Assembly (NCBI GenBank): GCA_001600875.1
Contig: BCLD01000020.1
Location: forward strand, 209,217-236,114
DNA length: 26,898 nt
Origin: Solicoccozyma terricola
Lineage: Eukaryota; Basidiomycota; Tremellomycetes; Filobasidiales; Piskurozymaceae
Direction of reading: 5' to 3'
The notes beneath the pieces are model-generated. The model was not told the origin of the DNA. It worked only from the letters and a program-made list of their open reading frames with translations, and did not search any database. A program made the translations under genes and the position numbers. Below, piece by piece: positions 1-10,286 of this stretch. How positions within the stretch are numbered: position 1 is the first letter of the stretch; each line of letters opens with the position of its first letter.

Positions 1-212
1 TCATATTACCGTCTACTGGACGTTATCACCACAAAGACCGTTCAATCCCGTGACGTCACATTCACCGAAGGTGGACGTTCACCATCAACTCCAATCACTC
101 CGACTACTCCGCTCCTGCCCAGAAAACCCACAGTGCAGAACCAGTGGGAGTCGGATCACGTGGACAATGTTACTGAGGACGAAGAGGAAGAGGAAGCCCG
201 CGCTCGTGAACG
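1..212 (+). pseudogene. copia integrase C-terminus and acidic linker (partial)
   Basis: Frame 1 opens at the window edge and reads YRLLDV...SRDVTFTE. This is the short block that ends the integrase core of copia elements (usually YRLWD...SRDVVFDE). It is followed by a Ser/Thr/Pro-rich stretch and a run of acidic residues (TEDEEEEE) and then ARARERPA. Such acidic, low-conservation linkers sit between integrase and reverse transcriptase. Copia similarity in this orientation stops at the hexamer accggc (213-218), where the inverted piece begins. Confidence 0.75.
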
Positions 213-218
213 ACCGGC

Positions 219-835
219 GATCGCTGCCATCCGGTGGTGTCAGGTAGATCAATTTGTCGATGACACCATTGAGGAAGGCGCCCTTGATGTCGACTTGGTG
301 ACATTCGAGGTCAAGGTGGTTGACGATGGAGAGAAACACTCGGATCGAGTCCTTGTGTGCGACAGAGGCGAACAGTTCGGAGTAGTCTTTTCCCTCGATC
401 TGTCGGAATCCTTTGACGACNTACCGAGCTTTGTATGCTGATGGCAATCCGCTGGTTCCGTCGGTCTTTCGGGTGAATACCCACTTGCCGTCCAAGGTGC
501 GTTGTCCGTCGTTCTCCACTGCTTCCCAAACTCCATACTGCTTCATCTTGTCAAGCTCTTCGTTCATTGCCTTATCCCAGTGTTGCCATTCGTTCGACTC
601 CCTTGCCTCTTGATAGGTCTGAGGGTTACTGGTGGCTCGCTGGCCAGCGGTGAGAGCAGCGATGTATGCGATTCCGGCATATCGTGCCGGCACTCGGTGT
701 TCCCTCCCANTGCGTCGAGGCCCAGCTGGTGTATCGTCCTCTGACTCGTCTTCGCCATCAGGGAGTTCTGGGCTGGGTGCTGCTTCCCGGTTGTATCGAG
801 GGTCTTCCTCGTATGCCCATCCGGGATGGTGAAGT
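219..835 (-). pseudogene. copia reverse transcriptase, amino-terminal part (inverted piece)
   Basis: Read on the minus strand from 835 to 219 this is one open frame. An acidic/proline linker is followed by the RVT_2 start (EWQHWDKAMNEELDKM, VWEAVE), DGKWVFTRK, AYKARXVVKGFRQIEG, and the first catalytic block VDIKGAFLNGVIDKLIYLTPP. The Asp of VDIKGAFLNG is the first metal-binding residue of the copia RT. The piece stops just after LTPPDGSD, where the linking segment before LYGLKQ would follow. The X is the ambiguous base at 421. Orientation is opposite to both flanking pieces of the same element. Confidence 0.9.
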
Positions 836-841
836 GCCGGT

Positions 842-1185
842 GGTCCGTGGACCCCAGCCAACAAGATACTCCGGCTCAATAAATCACTCTACGGCCTAAA
901 ACAATCCCCTCGACTATTCAACCAAACACTCGACAAATGGCTACGGTCANCCGGAATGGTACCAACGACAGCAGACTCATGCGTATACGTTAGGCGAAGG
1001 GATGGTAACTTCCTTATGCTCTCGGTTCATGTCGACGATCAACTTATTGCCGGCAACAATCTCGATGAGCTTACCGAATTCAAACGCCAACTGAACGACG
1101 CTTTCGAGTGCTCCGATGCCGGACCAGTTGGCTACTTTCTCGGTTTCAATATCTATCGAGACCGACCAAACAAACGGCTCTGCGC
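842..1185 (+). pseudogene. copia reverse transcriptase, carboxyl part
   Basis: The plus-strand frame starts inside the RT, with ILRLNKSLYGLKQSPRLF, the hallmark that directly follows the segment lost from the inverted piece. It continues with TTADSCVYVRR and HVDDQLIAG, the copia version of the YXDD catalytic site (here HVDD, still with both Asp), and then GPVGYFLGFNIYRDR. Similarity ends near 1185; the following residues are not copia-like and a TGA closes the frame at about 1237. RNase H and the 3' LTR are missing. One ambiguous base lies at 950. Confidence 0.88.
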
Positions 1186-1202
1186 ATCTCTCTCTCGCGC
1201 GC

Positions 1203-1224
1203 GAGGGGTGATGCGTCACCCCTC
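1203..1224. repeat. perfect 9-bp hairpin at the copia truncation point
   Basis: The arms gaggggtga (1203-1211) and tcacccctc (1216-1224) are perfect reverse complements around the loop tgcg. The hairpin lies at the edge where copia similarity ends. The decamer tgaggggtga, here on the minus strand, recurs at 12140-12149, the truncation edge of the second copia fragment. Confidence 0.7.
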
Positions 1225-1721
1225 AATCGAGCCGTGATATGTGCATCGGGGGGACTACGAGAGTCTTAGCCATGGGAGACTGACAACATGGATCCGTATC
1301 TCCTGCTCGCTTGATTTCGACGTGGGCGAGCGGGTCGAAGAGGTTCAGACATTTGAATGCGTGGGGAGTGCTTGAGGGAGACGCTGGGAAGGGGTGTAAC
1401 TGTATCGCGGCGGTCGTCGGTGGAATGGCGTAGTGCAACATGACAGGACGGCGACCTGCATCTGCAACATTCGTATTCATTCTACTGTCACTGCTGACTC
1501 TATTCCATTCCGGCTACGGTGTGATTACATGTTCGTTGTTGAAACCATGAGATCATAGCTTTTAGGCCGTGGAAATTAGGTTGGTTGAGCAAAAAGACGT
1601 CGTTTCATGGTACCATTGAGGCGTATGCGATGTGAGAGGAGACAAACCCAAAGAAGGAGGCTGAGGGAGCAGACTGTCCTCGTTGAGAAGACCCGCTTCT
1701 GGTGGTGGAGAGACGCTCCGC
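1225..1721. other. stretch without a recognised gene
   Basis: Open frames here are short on both strands and carry no motif I recognise. The right end is the 3' flank of the minus-strand C1-tetrahydrofolate synthase fragment. No repeat longer than a few bases was seen. Confidence 0.5.
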
Positions 1722-2600
1722 TCAGAAGAGACCGGTGATCTCTCCGGTCGCGGCGTCCAGATCGATGTCGTAGAAGCCAGGTCGGGTGGTGAGACCAGGC
1801 ATGGTGGACATGTCGCCAAGGAGCGGGTAGACGAAAGAGGCGCCGGCGGAGAGACGAACGCCGGTGATGGGGAGGGTGAGGCCGGTGGGGACGCCCTTGC
1901 GCGACGGCTCGTCCGAGGGAGAGAGGGCGGTCTTGGCAACACAGATGGGGAGGTAGCCGTAGCCTGTAGTTCGTGCAGGACATCGCGTGAGCCAACAGGA
2001 GCCACCTGAAACGCACTGCGCGCGCAACTCACCCTGCCTGGTGTACAGCTCGATCTGCTGCTTGGCCTCCTCGCTCAGCTCGATCCCGTCAGCGCCATAC
2101 ATCTCCTTGGCGATGATCTCAATCTTCTTGTCCAACGGCAAGTTGACGTCGTAGAGGAACTTGAACTCGGACTCGCTCTCGCACGCCTTGATGACCGCTT
2201 CGGCGAGCGGGACGGCACCCTCACCACCACGAGCCCAGTGGTTCGATGGCACTGCTTGGTCAGCGCCGACAGACAGCGCGTAGTCCTGGACGAGCTTGAG
2301 TTCGGCCAGAGTGTCGTTGCTGTGCGGGGGTGTTGGAGGTCAGAAAGGACCGCCATACGGCACCTTGATCGACCACTCACGAGAACTGGCTCACAGCAAC
2401 CACGACTTTGAGACCAAACTTCTTGGCGTTCTGGATGTGCTTGCCCAAGTTGGCGCAACCCTCAAGACGCTGCGAAGCCAACTCGCGGCGGCTCAAAACG
2501 GGACGACGTACCTCCGTACACGGCTCGGCTTTGACTCCAGTGGCAGAGACGAGGATCGCACCTCCAGCAGGCCTCGACGCGCGGCGGAGGTCCTCCGGAT
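1722..2600 (-). pseudogene. C1-tetrahydrofolate synthase, formate-THF ligase C-terminal part (5'-truncated)
   Basis: Minus strand. The enzyme makes 10-formyl-THF from formate, ATP and THF. The C-terminal signature blocks are clear: GCANLGKHIQNAKKFGLKVV, NDTLAEL, NHWARGGEGAVPLA, NLPLDKKIEIIAKEMYGADG, LPICVAKT, KGVPTGLTLPI, GDMSTMPGLTTRPGFYDIDL, ending ITGLF and TGA at 1722-1724. Two introns keep the frame: 2380-2320 (gtgagt...cacag, 61 bp) and 2031-1964 (gtgagt...ctacag, 68 bp), giving exons 1722-1963, 2032-2319 and 2381 to about 2600. Upstream of GCANL the match weakens: an AILVSAT block remains, but the following loop looks scrambled. Beyond about 2600 nothing matches, so more than two thirds of the usual ~940-residue protein is absent. 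The stop codon and splice sites look normal. It could be a true gene cut by rearrangement rather than a slowly decayed copy. ADE3 and MIS1 types cannot be told apart. Confidence 0.85.
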
Positions 2601-3299
2601 AGCAGGACACGCGAACTGCACAGGACATTTCAGCTCTGGCAGCATGGAAGACAACGAGGAGGGTGCAGTGGGAGAGACTTCAAGAAACGCCACTCAGGCA
2701 CAATTGCTCAAAACAGCCGAAGACGGAGGCATCTGACTACTGCTTATAACGCGGGGCACCAAAAGCCGCAGCTATATATTGACTCGTGTGGGATGTGGGG
2801 TTCAGGCACAGGCTTGGCCCTCCGATCAGTGTGAATGATCGATCGGGTACCTAGCCTTCGCGTCATTGTTCTGGAAAGGTCCGCGAAAGCGCGGTCCACA
2901 ATTTGTCACTGTGTATTGGGAGTGTTGTAGACAACTGCGCTGCCGAGACGTGCGCAGCACGGCTTCCGGGTACGACAACCGAAGCGGAGAGCGCGTGTCG
3001 TGGCACGCCGAATTAGATCCACTGGCAAGGGCTGACTGAGAGAATATTGTTACATTGGCGTTTAACGATGCTTGGTTTTAGCAAAGTCGACCTTGAGTTT
3101 GATGTCTCGACTGTAAAATCACCAAGTTTAGACCTTCTCCTGAATAGTGCGAGAGAGATAGGAAGAGAGCAGGACCAACACTCTCTCTGACCTCCAAGTT
3201 GAAAGTAATACCTCCTCCTGTAGTCCCAACGTTCATGGCTCCACCAGAAAAATTACGCTATGGTTTGAATGGCGACACCACTGCCATGATGGCTCCATA
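2601..3299. other. stretch without a recognised gene
   Basis: No frame carries recognisable domains. The segment sits between the truncated folate enzyme and a weak coding fragment. It contains pyrimidine- and purine-rich patches but no repeat that I could pair with another site in the window. Confidence 0.45.
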
Positions 3300-3595
3300 G
3301 GGGTCAGTTCGAAATCACCTTCGACATCATGTTTGACCAACGCGAGCCATACGACTATGTCAAGGGTGAGTTCCTGAGTTTCGTTCAGTTGTGCCCCCTC
3401 TGACTCATGGCTGGCCTGCGCAGACTCTGGTATCCTCACACGAAGCCTCATCGCCAAGAGATACAGCCTCAAAGACGAAGAAATCATCTTTGACGGCTTC
3501 TTCGCGCTGCCTTAGCCTGGAAGTGCACCATCATCCGTCGATGGGCTCAGGGTAATATCGGAGAGAGGGTCTTGCTGGGAACCGCGCAGGTGGGT
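3300..3595 (+). pseudogene. unidentified decayed gene fragment with one intron
   Basis: A protein-like plus-strand stretch reads FEITFDIMFDQREPYDYVK up to about 3362. It is followed by a good intron pattern (gtgagt...ctgac...gcgcag, about 3364-3420). The next exon-like stretch reads SGILTRSLIAKRYSLKDEE and then IIFDGFFALP. A TAG interrupts it, and a neighbouring frame continues with AWKCTIIRRWAQG. The sharp change of frame at the stop suggests a small indel. I do not recognise the family. The call depends on residue composition and splice-site quality, so it is tentative. Confidence 0.35.
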
Positions 3596-3858
3596 TAAGA
3601 GTCTCTTTACAGATGTGTCAGGATACTGTGCATCTGGCATCACAGCACGCACCTCTGCTCGACATTGTCATCCCCCTCGTAGCAAATGTTAGTCTGTTTC
3701 TGTGATACATGATATTTTTCACCCAGACTGAAGCCCATTCCTGTGTGGCACAGCCTTGAATGACGTCCTCAGTTCCATCAATAACGGAGCGAACAACGTC
3801 ATTGCCAGCATCACCAACCGAGTCAACCGTACCCAACCCGTCTCCTCACGGCTTCGAC

Positions 3859-4722
3859 ATGTCCTCCACGCCCACTCAGTCTGTTGAGTATATCTGGAAG
3901 ACTCTGGACCTTCCTGCATCGAGCCTGTCTGCTATCTCGCTACCAGAGTGTGCCGAGCCTGCCCTGCCATCGAGTTACAAGATCGGACGTCGAGTGTTGC
4001 TGGCTATGCATCGCTTGACACAGACTTACCAATCTCCCCACACAGGCCTTGCACAAGCCTCCATTGCTCTTTCAACACTCGCGGCAGCCACCGTCCAGTC
4101 GACCCGCCTGTCCACCGCCCCCCACGCCAAGTCTCCATCGACATGCGCCAAGCCCGCCATTGAGTTCAAGTCTGAACGCTTCACCAAGCTGAAGGGAATG
4201 CCGCCACCATCTCCTTGGGGTCCTATTGCTGGCCTGTACAAGGTCAGCGATGGGCATGTGCGTGTGCACGACTCGTTCCCGAATCACCGAGAGGGTGTTG
4301 CCAAGCTGATAGGGTGCAGCGTCAAGCGAGAGGAGATTGCGGAGAAATTGAGGACGTGGAAGAACGTGGAGTTCGAAAAAAGCAGCTGTAGATGCGGGGA
4401 TTTGCTGCTTTGCTGTAAGGGGAGAGGAGGAGTGGCTTGCTCATCCGCAGGCGGGTGCGATGGGCTCCTCTCTAGGCCTTTCTCGCTAATGCTGGTTGTC
4501 ATCCAGTCCGCCGCCACGGCCAAGTTCCCTGTGGACATTACAAACAAATATACATCCTCTCAATGGTCTTCATCCTTCTTCTCCTCCATCCCCCCCCCCC
4601 CCCAGATAATTCGTCGTCGCCCACTAGCCGGTCTTCGAGTTATCGAGCTGTCCCGGGTCATCGCTGCACCACTGGCTGGTCGCACCTTGGCTGCCCACGG
4701 CGACGACGTCCTCTGGATCCTA
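3859..4722 (+). pseudogene. CaiB/BaiF family (class III) CoA-transferase, 5' part, frameshifted
   Basis: The product would move CoA between carboxylic acids. The ATG at 3859 opens MSSTPTQSVEYIWKTLDLP. Fungal CaiB/BaiF blocks follow: LPSSYKIG, LAQASIALSTLAAA, AIEFKSERF, PSPWGPIAGLYKVSDGHVRV, HDSFPNHREGVAKLIGC. An intron at 3989-4045 (gtcgag...cacacag, 57 bp) joins KIG to LAQAS. At 4376-4381 a six-A run shifts the frame: the expected AAVDAG and EEEWLAHPQ continue one frame over. After a diverged stretch and a 14-C run ending in cag, the conserved RPLAGLRVIELSRVIAAPLA and GRTLAAHGDDVLW reappear near 4618-4720. Similarity then stops abruptly at a ggatcc sequence. The rest of the enzyme, usually over 400 residues in total, is missing. 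The homopolymer indel could be a sequencing error; the truncation cannot be. Confidence 0.82.
4590..4603. repeat. 14-base poly-C run at an apparent splice acceptor
   Basis: Fourteen consecutive C are followed by ag, directly before the CaiB block RPLAGLRV. The run would serve as the pyrimidine tract of a 3' splice site. Homopolymers this long are prone to length error in sequencing. Confidence 0.7.
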
Positions 4723-4723
4723 T

Positions 4724-5719
4724 GCACCCGACCTACAAATGCGTGGTCCCAACAAGGTCAAGAAGGCACCTGCATCGAGGAAGGAGTCTATGGCTGCCGC
4801 AAAGGCCGCCAAGGCGAAGGCCGGTGGCGGTATTGGGTTGACGATCTCTACTGCGAGGAGGCCAAGCGGTGGTACGATGGGTCACGTTCGACGTGCGAGC
4901 GATGTGAGGCATCAACATATCGACGGCAAGATTGAGGAGCCACCCTTCACGTCAGGAACAAGGGGAGGATTTTACTCTCCATCGGAGCCGATGGAGATGG
5001 GTACTCATAGTTGCAGTCGCGAAGAACACGAATTCTCTGGCGAAGCAACGAGCGCGAGTACTAACACTCCGATGATGGCTACCCCTGCTGGGTTCCTACA
5101 CAACCAGATTGCCGGTGGGTACCATGGGAACGGCGGTGGAGAATACGGGATGGAGGAACACACTTCAGCTCTCCTTAAATCGGCACCATCTCGACCCAGC
5201 CAGCTTCCGACCTCTCCGATGGTTGGACAGGCTCCCTTCCGCAATTACCCCGGCTCCACCAAGATCCAGCCAACGAAGCGACTTCCTGGCTCGCCCGGCG
5301 ACGCCGCTCCCATGCAGTACCGAGCAATGACCGTCCCTACTCCTGCACCGAATGCCACCTTCGTCACCTCGTACTTTGATCACCAGCCTAACCCTCAGCA
5401 ATACGCATACTCGATGTCTTACGATGGTGCTTCCCACATACCATCAGATGGTTCTGCAACCGGGTATCAATTCGGTGCACAGGCTGGCAATCAACTCGGA
5501 TACCCTGGACCGGCCTACTCGGCAAGTCACCCTACCTCGGTCACGTTCTCGACCATGTACAACCAACGAGCTGGTGCCGGCAACGGAGCTCAACAGTCTT
5601 CCTCTCTAATGCACAATTCTACATCTCCGCTCTCCCCCGCATCAGCCTCACTTGATGAACCCAACAGCGGGTATATTTTTGCATGCACACAGCTTGGCCG
5701 GGACCGTTCTGAACTTTGA
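4724..5719 (+). CDS. low-complexity Gly/Ser/Gln/Tyr-rich protein fragment (5'-truncated)
   Basis: An open plus-strand frame runs from the CaiB break to a TGA at 5717-5719; the first ATG is at 4739. The start of the frame is basic (MRGPNKVKKAPASRKE, then AAAKAAKAKAGGG). The rest is rich in Gly, Ser, Pro, Gln, Tyr and Met, with no predicted helix-rich domain. This resembles the disordered tail of a fungal transcriptional regulator, but no DNA-binding domain lies in the window and I cannot name the family. Its frame differs from CaiB and it abuts CaiB with no intergenic space, so the two pieces were most likely brought together by rearrangement. The last ~20 residues may also be junction sequence. 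Codon use is even, with no stop in ~330 codons, which supports real coding origin. Confidence 0.55.
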   Translation, partial: APDLQMRGPNKVKKAPASRKESMAAAKAAKAKAGGGIGLTISTARRPSGGTMGHVRRASDVRHQHIDGKIEEPPFTSGTRGGFYSPSEPMEMGTHSCSREEHEFSGEATSASTNTPMMATPAGFLHNQIAGGYHGNGGGEYGMEEHTSALLKSAPSRPSQLPTSPMVGQAPFRNYPGSTKIQPTKRLPGSPGDAAPMQYRAMTVPTPAPNATFVTSYFDHQPNPQQYAYSMSYDGASHIPSDGSATGYQFGAQAGNQLGYPGPAYSASHPTSVTFSTMYNQRAGAGNGAQQSSSLMHNSTSPLSPASASLDEPNSGYIFACTQLGRDRSEL

Positions 5720-5997
5720 CCGCCTTAGCGATAGAGATGGTATTGGATTCAACATCCCAACACGAATCAAAGGTTTCTGGACATTGATAGACATAAGAGG
5801 TTCAAGGCGTCTACACATTGTGGTCATTCAAACATGAGGGAATAGTCAAAAACCTTAGTGAGCAAAATTTCCCTTCACCCACATGGTGTTCTTACATATT
5901 CTTCTGTTTTTACACCGCACTCGATCCGCCTATCCCGCCACCCCCAACATCTCAATTTTTGACACTTGATCCCATTATGGAGTTTCATGAGTGACGG

Positions 5998-7260
5998 TTA
6001 CGCGGAGATCTTAGGTCCCATTTGATGAAGTGGCTCCAAAGGAAGACCCTTTTGTCGTAGAACAGTCTTCTTGAACCAATGAGGGAAGACTTGGTGTTTT
6101 GATATTGGAGGAAGGTTCCAGTTGGGACCTCGAACACGGTGTCGAGTTCTTCCAAAGAGAGACCTTTGGCTGTGGGAGTATCCACAAGGGGTCGTCAGCA
6201 AGATGTTTCGATTGTTGAGGTGTAGGAGAAAAATGATTTCTTTCAGGAACAAAAGCCCAGATCATAATGAATGCGACAACGTTCATTCCAGCCTAAAAGC
6301 CGAAGACCGTGAGCTTGGCGCAATACTCCGCATACGAAAATGTCCTCACGTAGAAACAGAAAGTACCAGTAGCAACAAACGTGGCCAGCACCGAAGGGAA
6401 AGTCAGAGAAAAGGACCGAAGACCAGAAGTAACAAGAAGCCACAGCCCAAGCCATGCCTTGTTCTCGTTGAGCAAGAGGGAACACCTGGCAGATTGGCTT
6501 GTTCGTTAGAACTGGGATCGCAGCATCGCCCTGAAACATTGAAACCCACCTCAGCTGAATAGGTGAATGGAACTGGACCTTCTCCTGGCGACTAGAAAGC
6601 TGCGAACAAGAAGACGAAGAAGGCAACCTGTGAGGAAGTGGGTGGAGGGGTCAGTCATGCAGTACCTGCTCTACAAGTCACAAAACCCTCCTACGCACCA
6701 GTCCAATATGCGCCTTGGAAGTTTCTGGAATCAAGAAACTAAGTCCTGCTCCGAGTAGAGACAAACATATGCAAGGGAAAGTAAGGAGTAAAAGACTTCG
6801 CCGACCAAAGGTGTCGATAGTCCAAACTGCTGGCCAAGCGACGAGGAAGCTGCGAGAAGTAATAGAGGTCAGCATCGGAAGCCGTATGAAGTGCAAGTGA
6901 ATGCGTGCCTCACTTGACTGCACCAAAACCAACAGAAGCACACAAAGGTTGACGAGGGCTGTAGTTAGCCAGAACGACGATGGTAGATGAGTAGAATGCG
7001 ATGATGTTGATTCCTATTGAACCCAAGTACAAACTTGTCAATAGAATTCCCAAGACAATCAAGGAAATGGTACTCACCACACATCTGTTGAGCGATCATA
7101 ACGGTGAAGGAAGCAAGGGTAGCCTTTCGAACTCGAGGAATGGTGAAAAGTTCCTTGAATCGGCCAACAAAGGTTTCTCCTCTCAAGATAAGACTTTCAG
7201 CCTCCAGCTGGGCGTGAATATAGTAATGGTCTCGAGCAAGGTACGGATACAAGATAATAC
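5998..7260 (-). pseudogene. MFS sugar transporter pseudogene, about eight exons, multiple lesions
   Basis: Minus strand. Blocks of the fungal sugar porter family appear in order: [172 protein letters not shown], ending TAA at 5998-6000. Introns: 7077-7014, 6913-6850, 6698-6628, 6549-6486, 6349-6293 and 6240-6170, mostly gtgagt-like with ctaac/ctgac branch sites. Lesions: TAG at 6592-6594 where Tyr precedes SPGEGPVPF; one extra base in the four-A run 6409-6412; donor GT changed to GA at 6240-6239; one base lost near 6092. The N-terminal third (helices 1-6) is not recognisable. With four independent lesions this is a pseudogene, not one bad read. Confidence 0.9.
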
Positions 7261-10200
7261 AAGGCAGATATATATCCCTGGAATCCGATACCCCCCACAA
7301 TGGACTCTTTGACCATAGCACTGAACATTTGGCGGGGGGAAGTATGCCGACCTATACTCCCAGCTGGAGCTGGTCACGAGCGGGTGAATTTCGAGTGTCG
7401 CCTTTACGACAATGATTGGCTGACCAAGTGTTCGCTGTACGGACAGTTACTCGTTGGCACCCTCATCTGGCCCACCGACATCTCGCTCCTCTGGGTTTCC
7501 GTCTTGAGGGCTCGCACCCAAACACCGTCAGGCGGGTGCCAGGTGAATGCTATGGCGAGACCACAAGCGTCGGAGTAAACATACAAGGGGCGATACACGG
7601 TATTTAATCAACTCTGACTTCTTACGCAAATCCGCTCTACTTTGCACAGAGCTGCAATAAGCGATCTATTGTCGAAGCAGCTTGTGATTGGGGACAGAGT
7701 GAGCGTCACAGTCTGGGAAGGAGTATGGCTCGGCTGGAGAAACGCAGTGCTCGGTGCATGACCAAATGTTGAACCCTTGCCTTCCTCCTTTGTTTCAGGG
7801 AGACAGCGAGTTGATTCTAGGCCTACGCATCTTTTCTGGATGAGAGTCAACGTGCGGGATGGCATCAGTGAAGCTCCCTTGGGCAGATCGCGCCAGGTGG
7901 TGTAATCCCTAGACGGGGAAAAGCCGTTCCGCGTAATAACCTGATCTCGTCGACAGGAGTGGATCACCTGAAAGCTATGCCTCTCCGCTTAGCTGTGCGA
8001 ACCATTTTATCATAGCGCAGCACTCCGATATCTCCCGGCGGATTCCTCGTGTGTACGCTAGAAGTGTCTTGCGTTCGCTCGTGATCGTCATGGAAGTCGA
8101 GCACCTCGGGATGTCCTGGAGAGTCGGGAGGACGATGGTTGCGATTGTCGTGGTGGAGGTCGTGAGCGTCGGGTGTAGTTGGGAACGATGGGAAAGGGAC
8201 CGCAGGTGGGCGAGGAGGTCGGTGGACCGGTGGAGGTTGTGGAACTTTAGGATGCTGTGCCGGTCCTAATCCACGAGGAAGAGGTTCAGCTTTGCTTAAG
8301 CAGCTTGAGGAGATCCTTCCCGGTGGAAACGTCGGATACGGGTCTGGGGGGAAGACATCGATGATCTGACCTTTGTCAAGGATATCGTCCTGCCAGATCG
8401 GGAAACCGTTTCAGTTGCGTCAGCTAGAGACGACAGATGATGCCGAGCCGCAATCGGCAATTTCAGCTGCTACCATTCGGCCGAGATGCCAGTTCCGCTT
8501 GGAGGAGTTCCCATCGTAAAGAGCGACGCCAGCCACTCCGAGTGGCCCGCAACAAAGCAGTAGGGTTACATGACTCCTTCTTGGCCTCTATCAGCCACCA
8601 GCGCCGACAAGAGGGAGACCCATGGTCAGGGGAGAAATTCACATAATGCAGACAGATACTCCCCACCAACTGACCTCTACGAACTCCAGATGTCACACCC
8701 TGTTCTCACCATTTCGACCTTTTATGTAATCGAAAGTCGCCCGACTGCACCCAGAGTACATACTTGGCAACGGTCTCGATACGTTCTGTCCAGTCGATAA
8801 AGCGTTTCGCCAATTTCAGGCATTAATCTCGGTAGACTGTACAGGCGACTTTGGTCCCCCAACCCCCAAAGTGGGAAGAACTGGCTTAACAGATTCTCTG
8901 CCTGATCGACCTCGAAGTTTATCAAGAAACTAGGTTCACAAACTTTGCCGGTGTCTGGCGTGAGGGCAACGACGGGCATTTCTTGTGGGTCGGTGTCGAT
9001 TGGGAAAACTTCAATTCCAATTTGTATCAGCCGGCACATAGGAACCTACGCCTCACTGGTGTGGAACTCTAATTCGACTTCATTGATTCGCTTCTCTATT
9101 CTGGACGAACCCACTCATCCAATGGATATCTCGATATCTCCTTCAAGAATCGTTTGGTGTTAGCTGGTGCGTCATCGGTAGATTTCTTGGGTTTCAAATT
9201 TTTCTTCGAGAGATCTTTTCGACGATAATGATCACTGAGTCCCACTTTCCTTCTCCAAATGTACGAAGAGTGCGGCAAAGTACATAGTGAACGCGTGCCA
9301 TATGCGCGGTGGTATCTCCAGTGGGGAGAGTAATCAGTCAAGCGTTAGGCATTTACTATCCCAATCGGGAGTTGATCGAGTCGGGAGGACATCTGTCCTT
9401 TCGTGTTTGGTCCGACCAGCGCGTAATCGGAGAAACTTGGCCACGAACATTCAATAATGGGGCGAATATGATTGTCTCTCCGTGTCGGAGCCGGCCGAGC
9501 GCAGCTACGTAGGCACAAAATCCTCCGCGGCCTCCACTCCACCGGCTACTAATTTGCGATCCAGGAGAGCAATTATCCGATCCTCGGTTGTCCTCGGAAG
9601 CTACTTCAACACCACCCTTCAACTCGAACCATTGCTGGACTGGCCATCAATGCTACCATTCAGTCGTCCTTTATAGCTGACGACAGATCGCAAGTCACTC
9701 GATGTTGTGGATGGAGATCAGCCCTCATTCACCTTCATGACACTCCTCAACGCCGTGGTGGCGATCATTTCTACGGTCTGGTTCAAAACCACATTAGCCA
9801 AGGGAAGCTTTCTGTAAACAATGCACAGGTGAAGCCATACCTCACGGTTCCTCACGGTCGAAACTACATAACCCCGCCTCGCGCCTGGCACATGGCCTGC
9901 AAAGCAAACAGACCAGAAGCGGGTTGTAAGGGAATGGCAGCCAATAGGGTTGGTCCCCGGCCTTGCACTGCAGAAGGTCTCGGACATCCCTGATCCGTGC
10001 CTACGTTAAAAAAAGGTAGCATGTCTTCCAGGAACACACCAAGCTGTTGTTCTTGTCAGACACTGTCGCCATTTTTATTTCGTTTTCATTTTGATTTTCT
10101 TCCCCCCATTTTTCTAACACAGCTTTTTGCATCTGCAATTACCTGTCCCAGAATGGTGAAAAGACAGGCTGTCCTTTCACAGAACGCACTTGCTGGACTC

Positions 10201-10286
10201 TACTGGTCAAAAGACAGCATGTCTCGCGAGAGCGTGCGGGAGACACCAGGCGTAGATGACGGCCGTCCAAAACGGCATGTTGAACA
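7261..10286. other. 3-kb stretch without a recognised gene
   Basis: Open frames reach at most about 120 codons and mostly occur on both strands at once, which argues against coding. Two minus-strand stretches look slightly protein-like: about 9039-8760 (EVFPIDTDPQEMPVVALTPD) and about 7598-7500 (PLYVYSDACGLAIAF, faintly like a retroelement RNase H start). Neither is enough to name. The right end holds one clear and one weak copy of the dispersed palindrome. Confidence 0.45.
10156..10180. repeat. dispersed palindrome, copy 1
   Basis: Twelve-base arms (10156-10167 and 10169-10180) pair around a single central G, with one mismatch. The core is aaaagacag-g-ctgtccttt. A weaker relative, agaca-gca-tgtct, lies 32 bases further on at 10212-10224. 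Confidence 0.6.

Larger units (their letters stand above)
1..1190 (+). mobile_element. Ty1/copia retrotransposon fragment with an internal inversion
   Basis: Three adjoining pieces of one copia polyprotein are visible. Plus-strand integrase-to-RT linker lies at 1-212, minus-strand RT amino part at 219-835, and plus-strand RT carboxyl part at 842-1185. If the middle piece is flipped, the order is the normal copia order. The left edge is cut by the window. The right edge lies near 1185-1200, after the motif GYFLGFNIYRD, where copia similarity stops well before RNase H. No LTR, gag or protease is seen. Three single ambiguous bases (421, 710, 950) fall inside the element, as expected where several repeat copies were merged in a consensus. 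Identification rests on the copia motifs described in the three pieces. Confidence 0.88.

Noticed and set aside
1562..2032. 156- and 146-codon minus-strand frames rich in Ser/Pro/Arg
   Set aside because: They are other-frame shadows of the C1-THF synthase exon and intron.
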